This document shows positions 19,793 to 30,272 of a DNA stretch of 64,000 bases, one piece after another (the first letter of the stretch is position 1; the number at the start of each line of letters is the position of its first letter). The stretch is from Leishmania donovani. Lineage: Eukaryota > Euglenozoa > Kinetoplastea > Trypanosomatida > Trypanosomatidae. A model generated the notes under the pieces. The model was not told the origin of the DNA and did not search any database. It saw only the letters and a program-made list of their open reading frames with translations. The DNA lies in assembly GCF_000227135.1 (NCBI RefSeq), contig NC_018235.1:343323-407322 (forward strand). Direction: 5' to 3'. A program made the position numbers and the translations under genes.

Positions 19793-21648
19793 GAACGGTG
19801 ATGGCTGGGCCTCTGGATAGTGTATGGGGTGTCGGTGCCTGTGTGTGTTTGTGTAAGTGTAGGTGTGAAGGGGGCACCGTGGCGGAAGCAGCACCGGCAC
19901 CCGCACAAGCTCCCCCTTCTATTCGGCGCCCTGTCTTCGTTTCTGATGCGTGCGGGAGTGGGTGCGCATGCGCACACCTACATGTGTGTATGCGTGTATG
20001 TGTGCGGCTTTCTCGCGGTGTGTGGAAGGCCTCGAGCTTCTCGTGTATTTTACGCCGATGCGTCCGCTCAGCTGCTGCGCAGAACGCACGGGCGCCTACA
20101 AGCACCCGCGGTGGCGACGGCGGGGAGGAAGAGAGAGAGACCGACGGGCTCAGACTCGGCAACGCATGCACGCAGGTGCTGGACAGCCGCCGTACCAGTG
20201 CTTCAGCCGCGTACGTGCCCCTCGCCCCCCAGCTTTATCGCGCACACACACACACACAAGCACGTCGACGTCGCGGTTGTCGGCGGGGCTACGCTTGCTA
20301 CAGCCACGGCGGCCGCGCACGTTGCGTTCCTCCGACGTCCTCTCGGAACTTCTTCTATGGAGTTGTAGCACCGCTTCTCCCTCACGCACTGCACGCCACC
20401 ATTCACCCACGCCGATGTGCCGGACTTCGTCGTGGCGATGATGGCAGTTGCCGTGACGTGCCGCTGTGACTGTGTATTTTGTTGTTGCTGTCGTGCGTGC
20501 CGTGGACGCGAAACCGGTTAACGTGCTCGTCGGCGTGCGTGCGCACGCAAAACGGGAATGGAAACCGAAGCAAGAGGGTGACGGCTGCTGTGTGGAGAAA
20601 GGAAAAACGTCGAGACGACTGCGTCACGCACGCACGAGCGGGATAGCCGGATGGCGATGGTGAGGCGGTAGGGGGGGGGGGGAAGCGGTGAAAGCCCTTC
20701 GTCGTCTATGCACAAGTGTAGATCACTTCCTTTTACGTCTATGCGCGTATGCGTGTCTGTCTCACAATGCGTACGGCCAGCTCGGGGCGTGGGTGTGGAG
20801 AGAGCCGGTGGGGCAGGGGGGGGGGGGTGCGTGTGCGGCAGAGAAAAGGGCTGCGCCTCCACCTTCCTCCTTGTCTTGTCGATGTGGTAGCGGCGATACG
20901 AGTGGTGGGCGGCAACGAAAAAAAAAAAAAAGGTGGAGCGGAGACACAGGCACGCGCCAGATAGAGTCCCGTGAAGAATCGGGAGTGTGTGCGTGAGGAC
21001 CTGTGCAGGCGCGTATGCGGCGCCACTGCTGCGTGTGCGTGCTTTACCTGCTGTGCCTCAACCCTCTTGTGCTTTTCACTCGCCTGCGTTGACCACCTCA
21101 CGTCTGTTCACTGCGCGGATGTGGTGCGTGAAAGCGCGGCGAGGGATGAGGCGGCAAGTGGAAGAGAGCGAGAGAGCGCGGTTTACGCATGTCATATAGA
21201 TGTGTGCGTGCGCGGGAGAAAGCGAGTAAGCGAGAAGGGAGGAAAGAGGAGGGCAGTCAGTGAAAGCGTGCACAAAGAAAAAAGAAGGAACGTCGAGCGT
21301 CGCGGCAGCGACCGATGCGCACACGTGCATCGCAGCACCAGGAAGCGAAGAGTGAGACGGGGAAAGGGAGGGGGAAGGGGGGCGGAGAAGTAAACCGCAC
21401 ACGTACACACACGCGCAGGCAATCAGCAGGCACGCGTGGCTTGTGCGATGGCGGGACGACCTGATCGGCCACCTACAGCCTCTCCTCCCTCCCTGTCCAC
21501 CGCCCATCACCTCCGCAAAAGTAATGATGCACGCCGCGTCACGCGAAGGGATAGAGGCGGAGGAGAACGCTACCCATCATCTTCCTCGCCCACCCGCTCC
21601 AAGTTATCCTTGCCTTATCAGTGCCCGTTGCATGGTAGGGGAACGAAC

Positions 21649-21754
21649 GGCATGCCGAGAGCTCGCCCTCCCCTCCCCTCCCCCTTCGGCATGCGTGCAT
21701 TCCTTCCTGCATACCGAAGGGGGAGGGGAGGGGAGGGCGAGCTCGCGGCATGCC
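21649..21754 (-). repeat. Long inverted repeat / hairpin in tRNase Z 3' UTR
   Basis: The 46-base left arm (21649-21694) pairs with the 46-base right arm (21709-21754) around a 14-base loop. Forty-four positions pair as Watson-Crick in DNA. Of the two mismatches, C/A becomes a G:U wobble in the - strand transcript and A/G becomes U:C. The arms include a pyrimidine/purine block (CCCTCCCCTCCCCTCCCCC type). In the transcript the stem begins about 74 nt after the tRNase Z stop codon at 21828. It could be a stability or translation element, or a remnant of an inverted duplication. Confidence 0.92.
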
Positions 21755-21827
21755 TTAGTCGCATTATTAGAAGGCATACCTGGCGCGTCGCGCACTCGCC
21801 CTCTCCGCTGTTGCTCGATATCTTCTT

Positions 21828-24800
21828 TTACGCCGACTCGTCGTAAGCCGCCCTCTGCGCTGCTGCACCGCTCGTGTTGCTGTCGATACCGGCTGGCGCA
21901 CTCGAAGCCGTCGTTGATGGAGTAGCGGGCGACTTCCGCTGCTGCTGCTGCTGCTTCTGCGGACGACCACCACTACCATCACCGCCGCCTCCGCCGCTGC
22001 GCATCCGCTGCGTTGTGCCGCTTCCCCACGAGTCGTACTCCTCCAGCAGCCGCACGAGTGTCGGCGTGAGTCGCGGCACGAGCCCGCGCTGCATATCGCT
22101 AAACGACACAAACATAAGATCGAAGGCGAAGGACATGTTCACGTAAGGCGATGCGGCCGCGTCGTCCGTAGCGATGTGTGGCGGCGGCAGTGGCCGGCTT
22201 GCGTCCGCTGTCTGCTCAGCATCCCGCTCCCATTTGCTGCGGCCGCTCTCCTGCCTCAAAGCCTTTGATAAAGCTTTTCCTGCCAGCCCCTGCTGCTCGC
22301 CAGGGCTGCTTGACCTTGGCGCACTTGCGCTCGCTAGGCCGCCGCTGACATGGTCGGCAGGGTTCTGTGTCTCCGCAGCAGTCACCGCCGACGTCGCGGC
22401 CACCGCGGCGGAGGCTCGCGTGCGGCGTTGGCAGACGAGGTCCGCCGACCGTCCCCCCAGCTGCTCCTCTGACAAGCCTGGCAGTTTTGGGTAGCGCTGC
22501 GAGAAGTGATTCAAGACGATGAACTCCGCCCGCACCGCAACGCCGATGCGGAGTGCCTCGGGAAGCGTCGAGTGCTTCTTGCGAACCGCCTCGCCTTCGA
22601 ACCCGGGCCCGAACGTCGCTTCGTGCAAGAGAATGAAGACTGGCGAAGAAAGCGACGACGGCGGCGTCGAAGTAGGCAGTCGCGGTAGCGCTGCTTCTCG
22701 AATCCTATCCATGCTGCCGCTTGCGTTCGCCTTCGCCACGAGGGCCGCCCTCCCCCCCTCGAGAGCGCTGCCTGAGTCGGCTTCGTCAGGCACGACCCCA
22801 TCCTGGATGGTGAGTTCGGTGTAGTCAGCGCATCTTGGCAGCCGACTCGGCGCCGACGTGGCAAAGGCCCAACTGCGTTCTACCAAAAAGGACGACGGGC
22901 GTGTGTCACCTGAGAAGAGCAGCACACGAGAGCTGTCAGGGACACGCGAGAGCGGCTCTTGGCTGCGCTGTCGTCCAGTCGCAGCCTCAGCCGCGTCTGG
23001 GTTGGCCGTGCGGGGTCCGCCGTCCTCCGCCGCCTCGCCACACACGCCGTGCATGCCCTGCTCCTTCATCAATGAGCAGAAGGGAAAACGCAAGAGAAGC
23101 GCGTGGGCGTTGGCGGGGTGATCCACGGTGATCACCTCCGCGTCCCACCAGATGTTGCCCTTCACCGATGCTGCCGCTGCCTTCATCGAGGTGCCTGCCA
23201 GCGGTTCAGAGGAAGATGGCAGGGGCGAGTCGGAGGGGGGCTGCCGCTGGTGGTGCCGGATGCCGACTGCGATGGCCTGGTTCCACATAGTGAGGTGCGC
23301 TTGCAGCAGCGGCATCGGTACAACATGCTGTTGCTCTGGCTGGTTGTTGGAAGCGTGAAGAGCGTGACGGTCATGACGGAATCGATGCGTGAACGATGCA
23401 GCACGACGTGAGTCTACACCGCCATCACCGACAGCGTCTTGGTCGCGCTCCGTGCCATCCGCACTGTCTGGAACGTTGTTGTCCGCGACGGCGGTGGCCG
23501 CTTGGAGCTTTTCCTGGCGCCCGTGCGGCGCAGCATCGCCCTCTTCGGCCGCCAGCGCGTCGGGCCACCGGCCCTCCCTGCGAAGGCCACTGAAGGATGG
23601 CGGCATCAGATCAAAGACGCACTCTTCATGAAGCCATGTCGTGTAGGGTGGCGTGCTGCCCCAGGCGTCCATCATGAACGCGTAGACCTCTGTCGGGCAC
23701 ACGATAAGTAGTTTTGGCGCCGGCGGCAGCGCGGATGGGCCGCGTTGAAGGTATTCATGGCGCAGCGTGAGGAGGGACATGAGGCCGAGGTGGTGGTCGG
23801 CGTGCGCGTGTGATATGAAGACGAGTACAATGTCCAGCACAAACTGTCGAAGACGTACGTCCGCATCATCCTCGAACTCCGTGGCATCCTCCGCGGAGGC
23901 TGCGTGGGGAGAGGACGTGTAAGTCTCTGCGTCCTCCGCGTGGTCGCCGGCACCCTCGCGCCGGTCCCTGCCGTTCACTCGATGGCCGTCAAGTGTGGCG
24001 TGCATCGGTGACGCAGTCAACGAGCAGCTAGGCGGACGCTGACTACATGCGCTACCGCCACGGACTCGCCCGCAAAGGGAGGCGAGTTGCCCGGCACTGC
24101 CCTCGCCAAAGTCCAGGATAACCACCCCACGTCGAAGTTGCTGCGAACCCATCGTCAGCGGTGCTGACGAACAGCGTCGTGGCACAATCTTCTGTGAGCC
24201 ATCGATGCTAGCTGTGGCGGGGCCGCGAGAACAAGTGGAGGAGTCGGACGAGCCAAAACCAAGCACGGCATCACCCTCACGTCGCGCGCATGTGGCCTCG
24301 CCCGCGGGGGGTCTGGCAAATGTCGCCGACGGTGTATCCTCTGCCACTACCGCTGCAGCTCCCGAGGCATGAGCGCTATCATCATCGTGAAGAAGAGGCT
24401 TGACAGGGCAGTCCCCTCCTGGAAAGCAGTAAGCGGGAAGGTGTAACTCGAGGAAGGTGCCACTCACGTTTCGGTACTTGCTGGGAACAGCGGAGCCGGT
24501 GCCGAGAAAGCCCAGTGCGCCACCGCCCATGCCGCCCATACCAGTGCTGGGCACGTCCACGCGCTGTTGCGAAGCTGCGAAGCCGCCGTGTCTGTCCACA
24601 CGACTCTCCGTCGGCGTCGAGGGCGTCGCAGGTACTTCTCCAGCTGCTGCTACGGCGGCGGCGGCGGCAACGACGGAACTTGTCCTGAGCGAGCGCAGAA
24701 ACGCGGTGGAGAGAAGGGCTAGCGCAGAGGCTGGCGTAGGGTATGGCAGCAACGATGCGACTCCATCCACGACAGCAGCTCGGCGCGGTGGTGCTGAAGG

Positions 24801-27800
24801 AGGCCGAGTGCGAGCTGCTGCTGCTGGTGGTAGCACTCTTGGAGTTGCTGCATTTGCTGTCGAAGAGGAAGCACTAGCATGCACGGTGCAAGCCGGTGCT
24901 GACGCAGAATCACGGCTCGAACTCACCTGCCGCTCACGCTTGCGGGGAGCCGGCAAGTGAGGGGAAGGCACTGCAGCAGCAGTAGCAGCATCGTGGCCCA
25001 AAGAAGCATTGACGGTTGATGGTGCCTGCCGCACCGGCCCTGCCATCTCTGCCCCCTGCTGTGCTTGGGTAGCCTTCTTCGCTGTGGCGTGCTGTTTGTA
25101 AGGCAGCTGCAGCGTCGCCTCAGGAATGCACCGCAGCTTCAACGAGTAAGGCCAGTACTCCACAACGTCCTCTGCCGAGGAACTACTCGAGTTCGACACG
25201 CTTGGCTTTGCGCGCTGCGCGCGCACCGCACTACCGCTGCTGGAAGCCTCCGTGGAGATAGCAGCCCCTGCTGCTGTGCCGCTACGAGCTGCGCGATCCT
25301 CAGTGGCGTTACCAGCACCACCAGCTCGTTGCGTCAGCGCTGTCGCCCCCACAATAGGAAAGAGGGAAGGCGCGAGGTGGTGTAGATGATAGCGATGAAC
25401 GAGCGCCGTCGGGAAGGCTGTGAAGTGCCGCTGCACATAGCTGGTGAACAGCTGCCATGTCTTGTGCCGTGGCAGTTCTGCCTCCGGAGGGGTCCCGTGC
25501 GGCAGCGGCGGCGGCGGGCGGCACCTGTGCGCCTCCCCGATCCACGCAGAGTCGCTCTCGCACTCCCCCCTCTCGCCCATCTCCGCGTCACCATCAGCAG
25601 TGTCGGCCATGTCGTCAAGAGTGAAAGAGAGCGACGGGGCCAGCGATAGCTGCACCGCTGAAAGAGATTTAGAAGAGTCCTGTCGCGGCGGCGAAGATAC
25701 GTTCTTAACCACGACCGCGTCACCACCCGCCTCGACCCTCGCCGCCACCGCCTCTTCTTCGCCGTGATCCGCTGCGGCGCAGACGCGCTGATGATGAAGC
25801 GGATCGTGCTGGCCAGCTACATCCGCGAATATGTACGCGTTGTAGGCGGCGTAGACGCCGGGTGCGCCAGCTTCGCGGTGTAACGACGGCGGCAGTGTCT
25901 TCGGCCGCGCCGGAGCCCTGTCCTCACGCACGAATGGCGAATGGAGCAGCGCGTTGTGGCGGCAGCGACGCTCAAATTGAGCAAAGTACGACGTGGGCTG
26001 CACGTGCACGACGTGTCGCACAGCGAGCTGACGCGGTCGTCGCCTCAGACGTGGCTCCTGCGAATGAGGTGGAGCTGCCGCCGTCCCCTCGCCCACCTTA
26101 TCGTCCTCTTCGTAGTAGTACGCGAGGTGAGGAAAGTACTCGCGCAGCAGCCGCTGCAGCACCCCATCGCTATGCTCCCCTACCGCAGCGTTGCAGCAGG
26201 TATTGTCGTCCTCCTCAGATTCCCTGCACGCGGCAGCAGAGCTCCTCGAAGGGGATTCCCCATCGCCACCGACGGAGCTGCCTAAGAGCCGTGCGACTGC
26301 CTCTCGTACATCCTCAGGTCGATCACCGTCCAGCACAAGCGAGATGTATGCGTGCCTCGTTGCCGCGGTGGGCCGCATCACCTGATGAGGGTGCACCCAG
26401 CGTTGCGTTGGGGTGGGTAATTGGTCGTTGGTGTGCCCAAAGGCAACGGTGGCATTCTGCGAGGGCGGCATGGATGCGGCGGACGTGTCCGCCACCCCCG
26501 CATCCGTGTCTGCCTGCACAGACATCCCCAGCTTGAGCTGGCCGTACTTGGGGCCCGAGCGGACACCTAGCGCGCGCGCCTTGGCGGCGTCGAAGCTCGG
26601 CCCTGGCGCCACAATGATCGCGTAGCCGAAGACGACATCATGGCTCGTTGGGGCCGTGAAGGACATCGTCGACCCTGCCGTATCTGTGTCTGCCCTTTGG
26701 TCCGCTCTCTCGATATGCCCTGCAAAGTACGCGTGACGCAGCTGATGACGCTGCTGCTCGTCTTCCGGCATGGCGGACGGAGACGTCGGCTGTAAAAGGC
26801 TCATCCTCGCATCGCCCGCAGCGGCTGCAGCTGTGGCGGCGCTCTCGCTCTCGCCACCTCTGCGGCCACCCGATACGCGAAACGTCACAAGCAGACTCTG
26901 CGGGCTGAGCGGCAGTGTTGCATGAACGAAAGGCGACAGCCCCGTCAGCGGCCTGCCCGGTTGCGCGCCACGTGATGCTGTCGGCTCCCCCACCGTTTCC
27001 ACAAAGTGCAGCTGGTTGTTCCCTGCGATTGCAGCCGCGCTCGTGGCGTCGACACTGTGGTCGCTGACGGCAGCTTGATCCATCGCATGTCGTACCAATC
27101 CGTGGAGCTGCCGGAAGACCATGGGTCGGTACTGGAAGTAGTGGAAGCGTAGAGCCGTCAGGAAGCCGCGCAGACCAGCCGACGACAGTGGCGACGGCAG
27201 CTGTGCTCCTGGCGCAGCAACCGCTGAACCTCCCGTTGATGAAGTCGCCGCTGAGTCGCCAGCACACGGAGATCCGCAAGCGTGCGCATAAGCCTGCTCA
27301 CTGTTGGAGTTGTGGGGCTCGCTACCACCATCGCCGTTGCGCGTGCCAGCCCGCGCGACGCCCTCCATATGAGCGGGCTGCGGTGGATCGTCCAGAGCCG
27401 CACTTGGGCCGAAGAATGTGGCATGTCGTGCACCGGCATCGTTGATGGTGAAGAGCATGCCAGGCAACCCCATCACAGCTGACGCCGCGCCGACAGGCAT
27501 CTCTAACGCCGTCGTGTCTGCGGGAGCGTCGACGGCGTCTGCTGATGCGCTGCCGTGCTGCTCATCTTCGACGGAGCTGGCGACATTGCCCGACGGAAGC
27601 GGATACACGGCAGTCTTCGAGCTGCTCCACCGCGTGAAGAAGAAGCCTCGCACCTTCTTGAGCTTGATGTTCGCCTCCGAGCTAAACCGTTGTGTACCCT
27701 CTGGACAGTTGAAGAAAATGTAGCCCTCGCTGCCACTGAAGCCGGTGTCTGCCGTCACGTGCGGCGTTGACGCCGTTGCTACCGCTGATGGTGACACGGA

Positions 27801-28193
27801 TGGTGAAGGTGGCTGTGGGTGTAGGAGTTTGGCCGTGTGGAATGGACCAGCTCGCGGCCACGTTGGTCGCTTCGCCGTGAGGTACGAGGACCAGTTCCAC
27901 GACGAGGGCACTGCAGGCTCGGCTACCTCACCAGTCGGGGAGAACTGGTGAAGTGTTGCGTGAGCACTTGCATTCACCGATGGCACAAGCGTAGGAGCGG
28001 GAACGGTCGCTTCGGCATCAACAACATAGCTGTGCCTTGAGGCTGGCGGCACCCCCCCTGTAGGGGGGCCCGACCCCGTTGCAGAGGAAAGGGTAGACGC
28101 ATGCAGAGCAGGATGATCAAGCGGGCCGTAGTAGCAGCATCCACCGTACCCGTTCGGCGTGTCAGAGCCAAGTAACTGAATGTAATGCAGCAT
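21828..28193 (-). CDS. tRNase Z, long form (metallo-beta-lactamase tRNA 3'-endonuclease)
   Basis: Encodes 2121 aa, more than twice the usual 700-1000 aa of long-form (ELAC2-type) enzymes. It removes 3' trailers from pre-tRNAs. The amino half has MLHYIQLLGSDT at the start and FFNCPEGTQRF leading into RGFFFTRW (about 158-186), typical of the inactive N-terminal domain. The active half begins near 1220 with LGFLGTGSAVPSKYRNVSG, then LDFGEGSAGQL (about 1356), the zinc motif HAHADHH near 1458, SGDTRPS (about 1760), LLHEATFGPG (about 1850) and LNHFSQRYPKLP (about 1890). Long Ala/Ser/Pro/His-rich inserts separate these blocks and account for the size. The ATG at 28193 sits directly at conserved sequence, with a candidate splice acceptor 72 nt upstream. 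Location may be nuclear, mitochondrial or both; the sequence does not decide. Confidence 0.95.
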   Translation of the reverse strand: MLHYIQLLGSDTPNGYGGCCYYGPLDHPALHASTLSSATGSGPPTGGVPPASRHSYVVDAEATVPAPTLVPSVNASAHATLHQFSPTGEVAEPAVPSSWNWSSYLTAKRPTWPRAGPFHTAKLLHPQPPSPSVSPSAVATASTPHVTADTGFSGSEGYIFFNCPEGTQRFSSEANIKLKKVRGFFFTRWSSSKTAVYPLPSGNVASSVEDEQHGSASADAVDAPADTTALEMPVGAASAVMGLPGMLFTINDAGARHATFFGPSAALDDPPQPAHMEGVARAGTRNGDGGSEPHNSNSEQAYAHACGSPCAGDSAATSSTGGSAVAAPGAQLPSPLSSAGLRGFLTALRFHYFQYRPMVFRQLHGLVRHAMDQAAVSDHSVDATSAAAIAGNNQLHFVETVGEPTASRGAQPGRPLTGLSPFVHATLPLSPQSLLVTFRVSGGRRGGESESAATAAAAAGDARMSLLQPTSPSAMPEDEQQRHQLRHAYFAGHIERADQRADTDTAGSTMSFTAPTSHDVVFGYAIIVAPGPSFDAAKARALGVRSGPKYGQLKLGMSVQADTDAGVADTSAASMPPSQNATVAFGHTNDQLPTPTQRWVHPHQVMRPTAATRHAYISLVLDGDRPEDVREAVARLLGSSVGGDGESPSRSSAAACRESEEDDNTCCNAAVGEHSDGVLQRLLREYFPHLAYYYEEDDKVGEGTAAAPPHSQEPRLRRRPRQLAVRHVVHVQPTSYFAQFERRCRHNALLHSPFVREDRAPARPKTLPPSLHREAGAPGVYAAYNAYIFADVAGQHDPLHHQRVCAAADHGEEEAVAARVEAGGDAVVVKNVSSPPRQDSSKSLSAVQLSLAPSLSFTLDDMADTADGDAEMGERGECESDSAWIGEAHRCRPPPPLPHGTPPEAELPRHKTWQLFTSYVQRHFTAFPTALVHRYHLHHLAPSLFPIVGATALTQRAGGAGNATEDRAARSGTAAGAAISTEASSSGSAVRAQRAKPSVSNSSSSSAEDVVEYWPYSLKLRCIPEATLQLPYKQHATAKKATQAQQGAEMAGPVRQAPSTVNASLGHDAATAAAVPSPHLPAPRKRERQVSSSRDSASAPACTVHASASSSTANAATPRVLPPAAAARTRPPSAPPRRAAVVDGVASLLPYPTPASALALLSTAFLRSLRTSSVVAAAAAVAAAGEVPATPSTPTESRVDRHGGFAASQQRVDVPSTGMGGMGGGALGFLGTGSAVPSKYRNVSGTFLELHLPAYCFPGGDCPVKPLLHDDDSAHASGAAAVVAEDTPSATFARPPAGEATCARREGDAVLGFGSSDSSTCSRGPATASIDGSQKIVPRRCSSAPLTMGSQQLRRGVVILDFGEGSAGQLASLCGRVRGGSACSQRPPSCSLTASPMHATLDGHRVNGRDRREGAGDHAEDAETYTSSPHAASAEDATEFEDDADVRLRQFVLDIVLVFISHAHADHHLGLMSLLTLRHEYLQRGPSALPPAPKLLIVCPTEVYAFMMDAWGSTPPYTTWLHEECVFDLMPPSFSGLRREGRWPDALAAEEGDAAPHGRQEKLQAATAVADNNVPDSADGTERDQDAVGDGGVDSRRAASFTHRFRHDRHALHASNNQPEQQHVVPMPLLQAHLTMWNQAIAVGIRHHQRQPPSDSPLPSSSEPLAGTSMKAAAASVKGNIWWDAEVITVDHPANAHALLLRFPFCSLMKEQGMHGVCGEAAEDGGPRTANPDAAEAATGRQRSQEPLSRVPDSSRVLLFSGDTRPSSFLVERSWAFATSAPSRLPRCADYTELTIQDGVVPDEADSGSALEGGRAALVAKANASGSMDRIREAALPRLPTSTPPSSLSSPVFILLHEATFGPGFEGEAVRKKHSTLPEALRIGVAVRAEFIVLNHFSQRYPKLPGLSEEQLGGRSADLVCQRRTRASAAVAATSAVTAAETQNPADHVSGGLASASAPRSSSPGEQQGLAGKALSKALRQESGRSKWERDAEQTADASRPLPPPHIATDDAAASPYVNMSFAFDLMFVSFSDMQRGLVPRLTPTLVRLLEEYDSWGSGTTQRMRSGGGGGDGSGGRPQKQQQQQRKSPATPSTTASSAPAGIDSNTSGAAAQRAAYDESA

Positions 28194-29487
28194 GAGCTGG
28201 TTGTGTAGATGGGGAGGGAGAGCGAGGGGTTTTCGTCGTAGCGGCGGTGCTGGTGATACTTCTCACTACCAAGAAGGGTAGGGACGGGGGGAGGGAAAGT
28301 CGTGTGGGTGCAGCTTCTGCCTACGAGCGACACAACGGAAGCACCGCCTCTGTCTGCTTGTCGCTCTGCTTGCTCGTTTGGTGGTCTGCCTGCGTCCTTT
28401 TCTCTGTGATGCGTTGCCTGCACGGGCATTCCGTTGAAGCACACACACACACACAGCACCGCACAGCACAAGACTTGCCTCAGAGAGCAACGGAGAGGAA
28501 CATGTAGAGAGGATACACCACGTGTAGAGAGAGGGAGGAAGGGGGAGTGAAGAAAGAAATACATGCACATACAGTGTACATATGTAGGTAGATATATATA
28601 TATATATATACGGTGTATCATATACGTATATATGTGCGTTGGATGGATGCAGCACACACACACACGTGGCGAGAGAAGGAGTGAGGGAGGGGAGTGGAAA
28701 CTCTACAGCACCACTACAACGCATATGGAAGGGGAAGAGGGGAGGAGGGGTGGTGGTGGTGGTGGCGAGGGAACAGATTGGCGCGGCCTATACGGATGGC
28801 ACTGTCACGAAACGTCCTCAGCGACACGCACAGACTGGCAGGCGCGCAGTCGTCTCAGGCTGTCCCTCCCTCCATCACCACCGTCACCACCACCCCTCCT
28901 CCCCCTCGCTCCCGGGGAGGAGCGCTACCGCCTCTACAGAGCCCCTGCACCACTACGGGGCGCGCCAAGGGAGGTGGATAAGCAACGGTGCAGGCAACAG
29001 AGAACAAACTTTAAAGAGGCAAGCAAAGACGCATCCACCACACACGCGCAAGCCGCACCTTCGCCCCACTCCCGAGAGAGCGTGTCGCCCATGTCGTGGC
29101 ACTAGATTTTCTGTGTTCATTGTCCTTCGCGCCCTCGCCAGCTACTGTGAGCGCAGACCAACAGAATCACGATCATCGTCAGACCCATCCACGCGCGGAC
29201 AGCAATGTAACAGAAACTACGTCCGAAGCAGAGCTTGCGATATACGCGGCCCGGGCGCAAGCACGCACACGCACGAGAGGAAGAAAGGTTCGCGAGCGCT
29301 TCGAATAGAGGTTGAACCAGATTGGATCACTGCCATCGCCGCCTATAAGAGCACTCCCCTCATCCATCACGAAGCAACAGAGAGGGGAAGGCTGAGGAAG
29401 CGCGGATCGACGCCGTGAGAGGGAAGACGAAGCGGCAACGCTACAACGCCCCAAAACCTGCAGCATCGCCTCTGCCTGCCCGCGTCG
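28194..29487. other. Intergenic: tRNase Z leader and 3' UTR of the upstream small gene
   Basis: Contains a CA repeat at 28440-28456, a TA repeat at about 28590-28611 and GGT repeats near 28750-28765. No coding frame looks real. Confidence 0.75.
28266..28300 (-). promoter_or_regulatory. Candidate spliced-leader acceptor for tRNase Z
   Basis: The transcribed strand has a C-rich tract (TTTCCCTCCCCCCGTCCCT) followed by TTGGTAG, with AG at 28266-28267. This would give a 72-nt leader before the ATG at 28193. Confidence 0.45.
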
Positions 29488-30102
29488 CTACTTCTTTTCC
29501 GCATTCGCCGAGCCGCTGTCTTCACTGGCACCCGCCGAAGATGCCGAGGGCGGAGCAGCAGCATCCGCTACCGCGCCTGTCGCCTTGCCGTCGCCATCCG
29601 CCTCCGCCACTTTGCCCGCTAGGCCCTCACTCAGTAACGACTCAGCGTTCATTGTCACCCATGACGGCAGCATCAGCTCCACACCGGCCACCAACCGTGG
29701 CAGCAACATCATCTTCAAGCCTAATGTAAACAAGCGAAACGCGGCCTCCTGCGGAATGCGAGGGACTTCGCGGGTGAGCATGATAAGCGCCTGCGCCTGC
29801 CGGTCCCATGCGGGGTAGTACGACCGCGATGCCCCGCCACGGTAGAAGTCGCGGCGAGCGGACCAGAAAGCCTGTTCATCGCCGTGCACTGCCTCGGCAT
29901 CGATGAGGCGCGGGCACTGCCCCGGGTCGCTCTTGTACGTTGCAAAGTACGTCGGCGTGTAGTCGACCGCAACAGCCGAGCGCCGCTGGTGCGTGCGGCC
30001 ACCACGGCGGGTGAGATAGTCGCGATGGATGATACGGAGACGCGGGGAGACGAGGCGGCTGACCTTCGCCATAGCCGTGGCCGCGGCGCCTCGAGAGGAC
30101 AT
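29488..30102 (-). CDS. Hypothetical basic protein, probably mitochondrial
   Basis: Encodes 204 aa. The first about 45 residues are rich in Arg, Ser and Ala without acidic residues until later, as in a mitochondrial presequence. A conserved-looking core (about 45-150) carries aromatic and basic residues (DYTPTYFATYKSDPGQC, FWSARRDFYRGG, YYPAWDRQAQALIML) and a hydrophobic helix AAFRLFTLGLKMMLLPRLV. The last 45 residues are Ala/Ser/Glu/Gly low complexity. I do not recognise a family; a mitochondrial ribosome or respiratory-complex accessory subunit is only a guess. The Met at 30102 is chosen because a splice acceptor lies 8 nt upstream; Met at 30072 is the alternative. Confidence 0.75.
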   Translation of the reverse strand: MSSRGAAATAMAKVSRLVSPRLRIIHRDYLTRRGGRTHQRRSAVAVDYTPTYFATYKSDPGQCPRLIDAEAVHGDEQAFWSARRDFYRGGASRSYYPAWDRQAQALIMLTREVPRIPQEAAFRLFTLGLKMMLLPRLVAGVELMLPSWVTMNAESLLSEGLAGKVAEADGDGKATGAVADAAAPPSASSAGASEDSGSANAEKK

Positions 30103-30110
30103 CGGCACTC

Positions 30111-30150
30111 CTATGGCAAAACAACATGAGAGAACAACAGACGAGAAGGC
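30111..30150 (-). promoter_or_regulatory. Candidate spliced-leader acceptor for the 29488-30102 gene
   Basis: The transcribed strand has a T/C-rich stretch (TTCTCGTCTGTTGTTCTCTC) then GCCATAG, with AG at 30111-30112. This would give a very short leader of 8 nt before the ATG at 30102. Confidence 0.45.
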
Positions 30151-30272
30151 ATGGAGGGAGTGCTTAAAAGGGAGCGCGGAAGAGAAGAAAAGAAGGGCGG
30201 GCGGGCGGGCGGTCGACAAGAGGCATTTGCACCAGGAGACCGATCTTATTTTTGTTTTTCCGCGCGGATAAC

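Larger units (their letters stand above)
19741..21827. other. Intergenic between pol beta-PAK and tRNase Z
   Basis: No gene. Contains GT-rich stretches near 19835-20000, a G-run near 20670-20682, another at about 20815-20826, an A-run at 20919-20931, and a long inverted repeat (21649-21754) close to the tRNase Z stop. Open frames are low-complexity. Confidence 0.75.
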
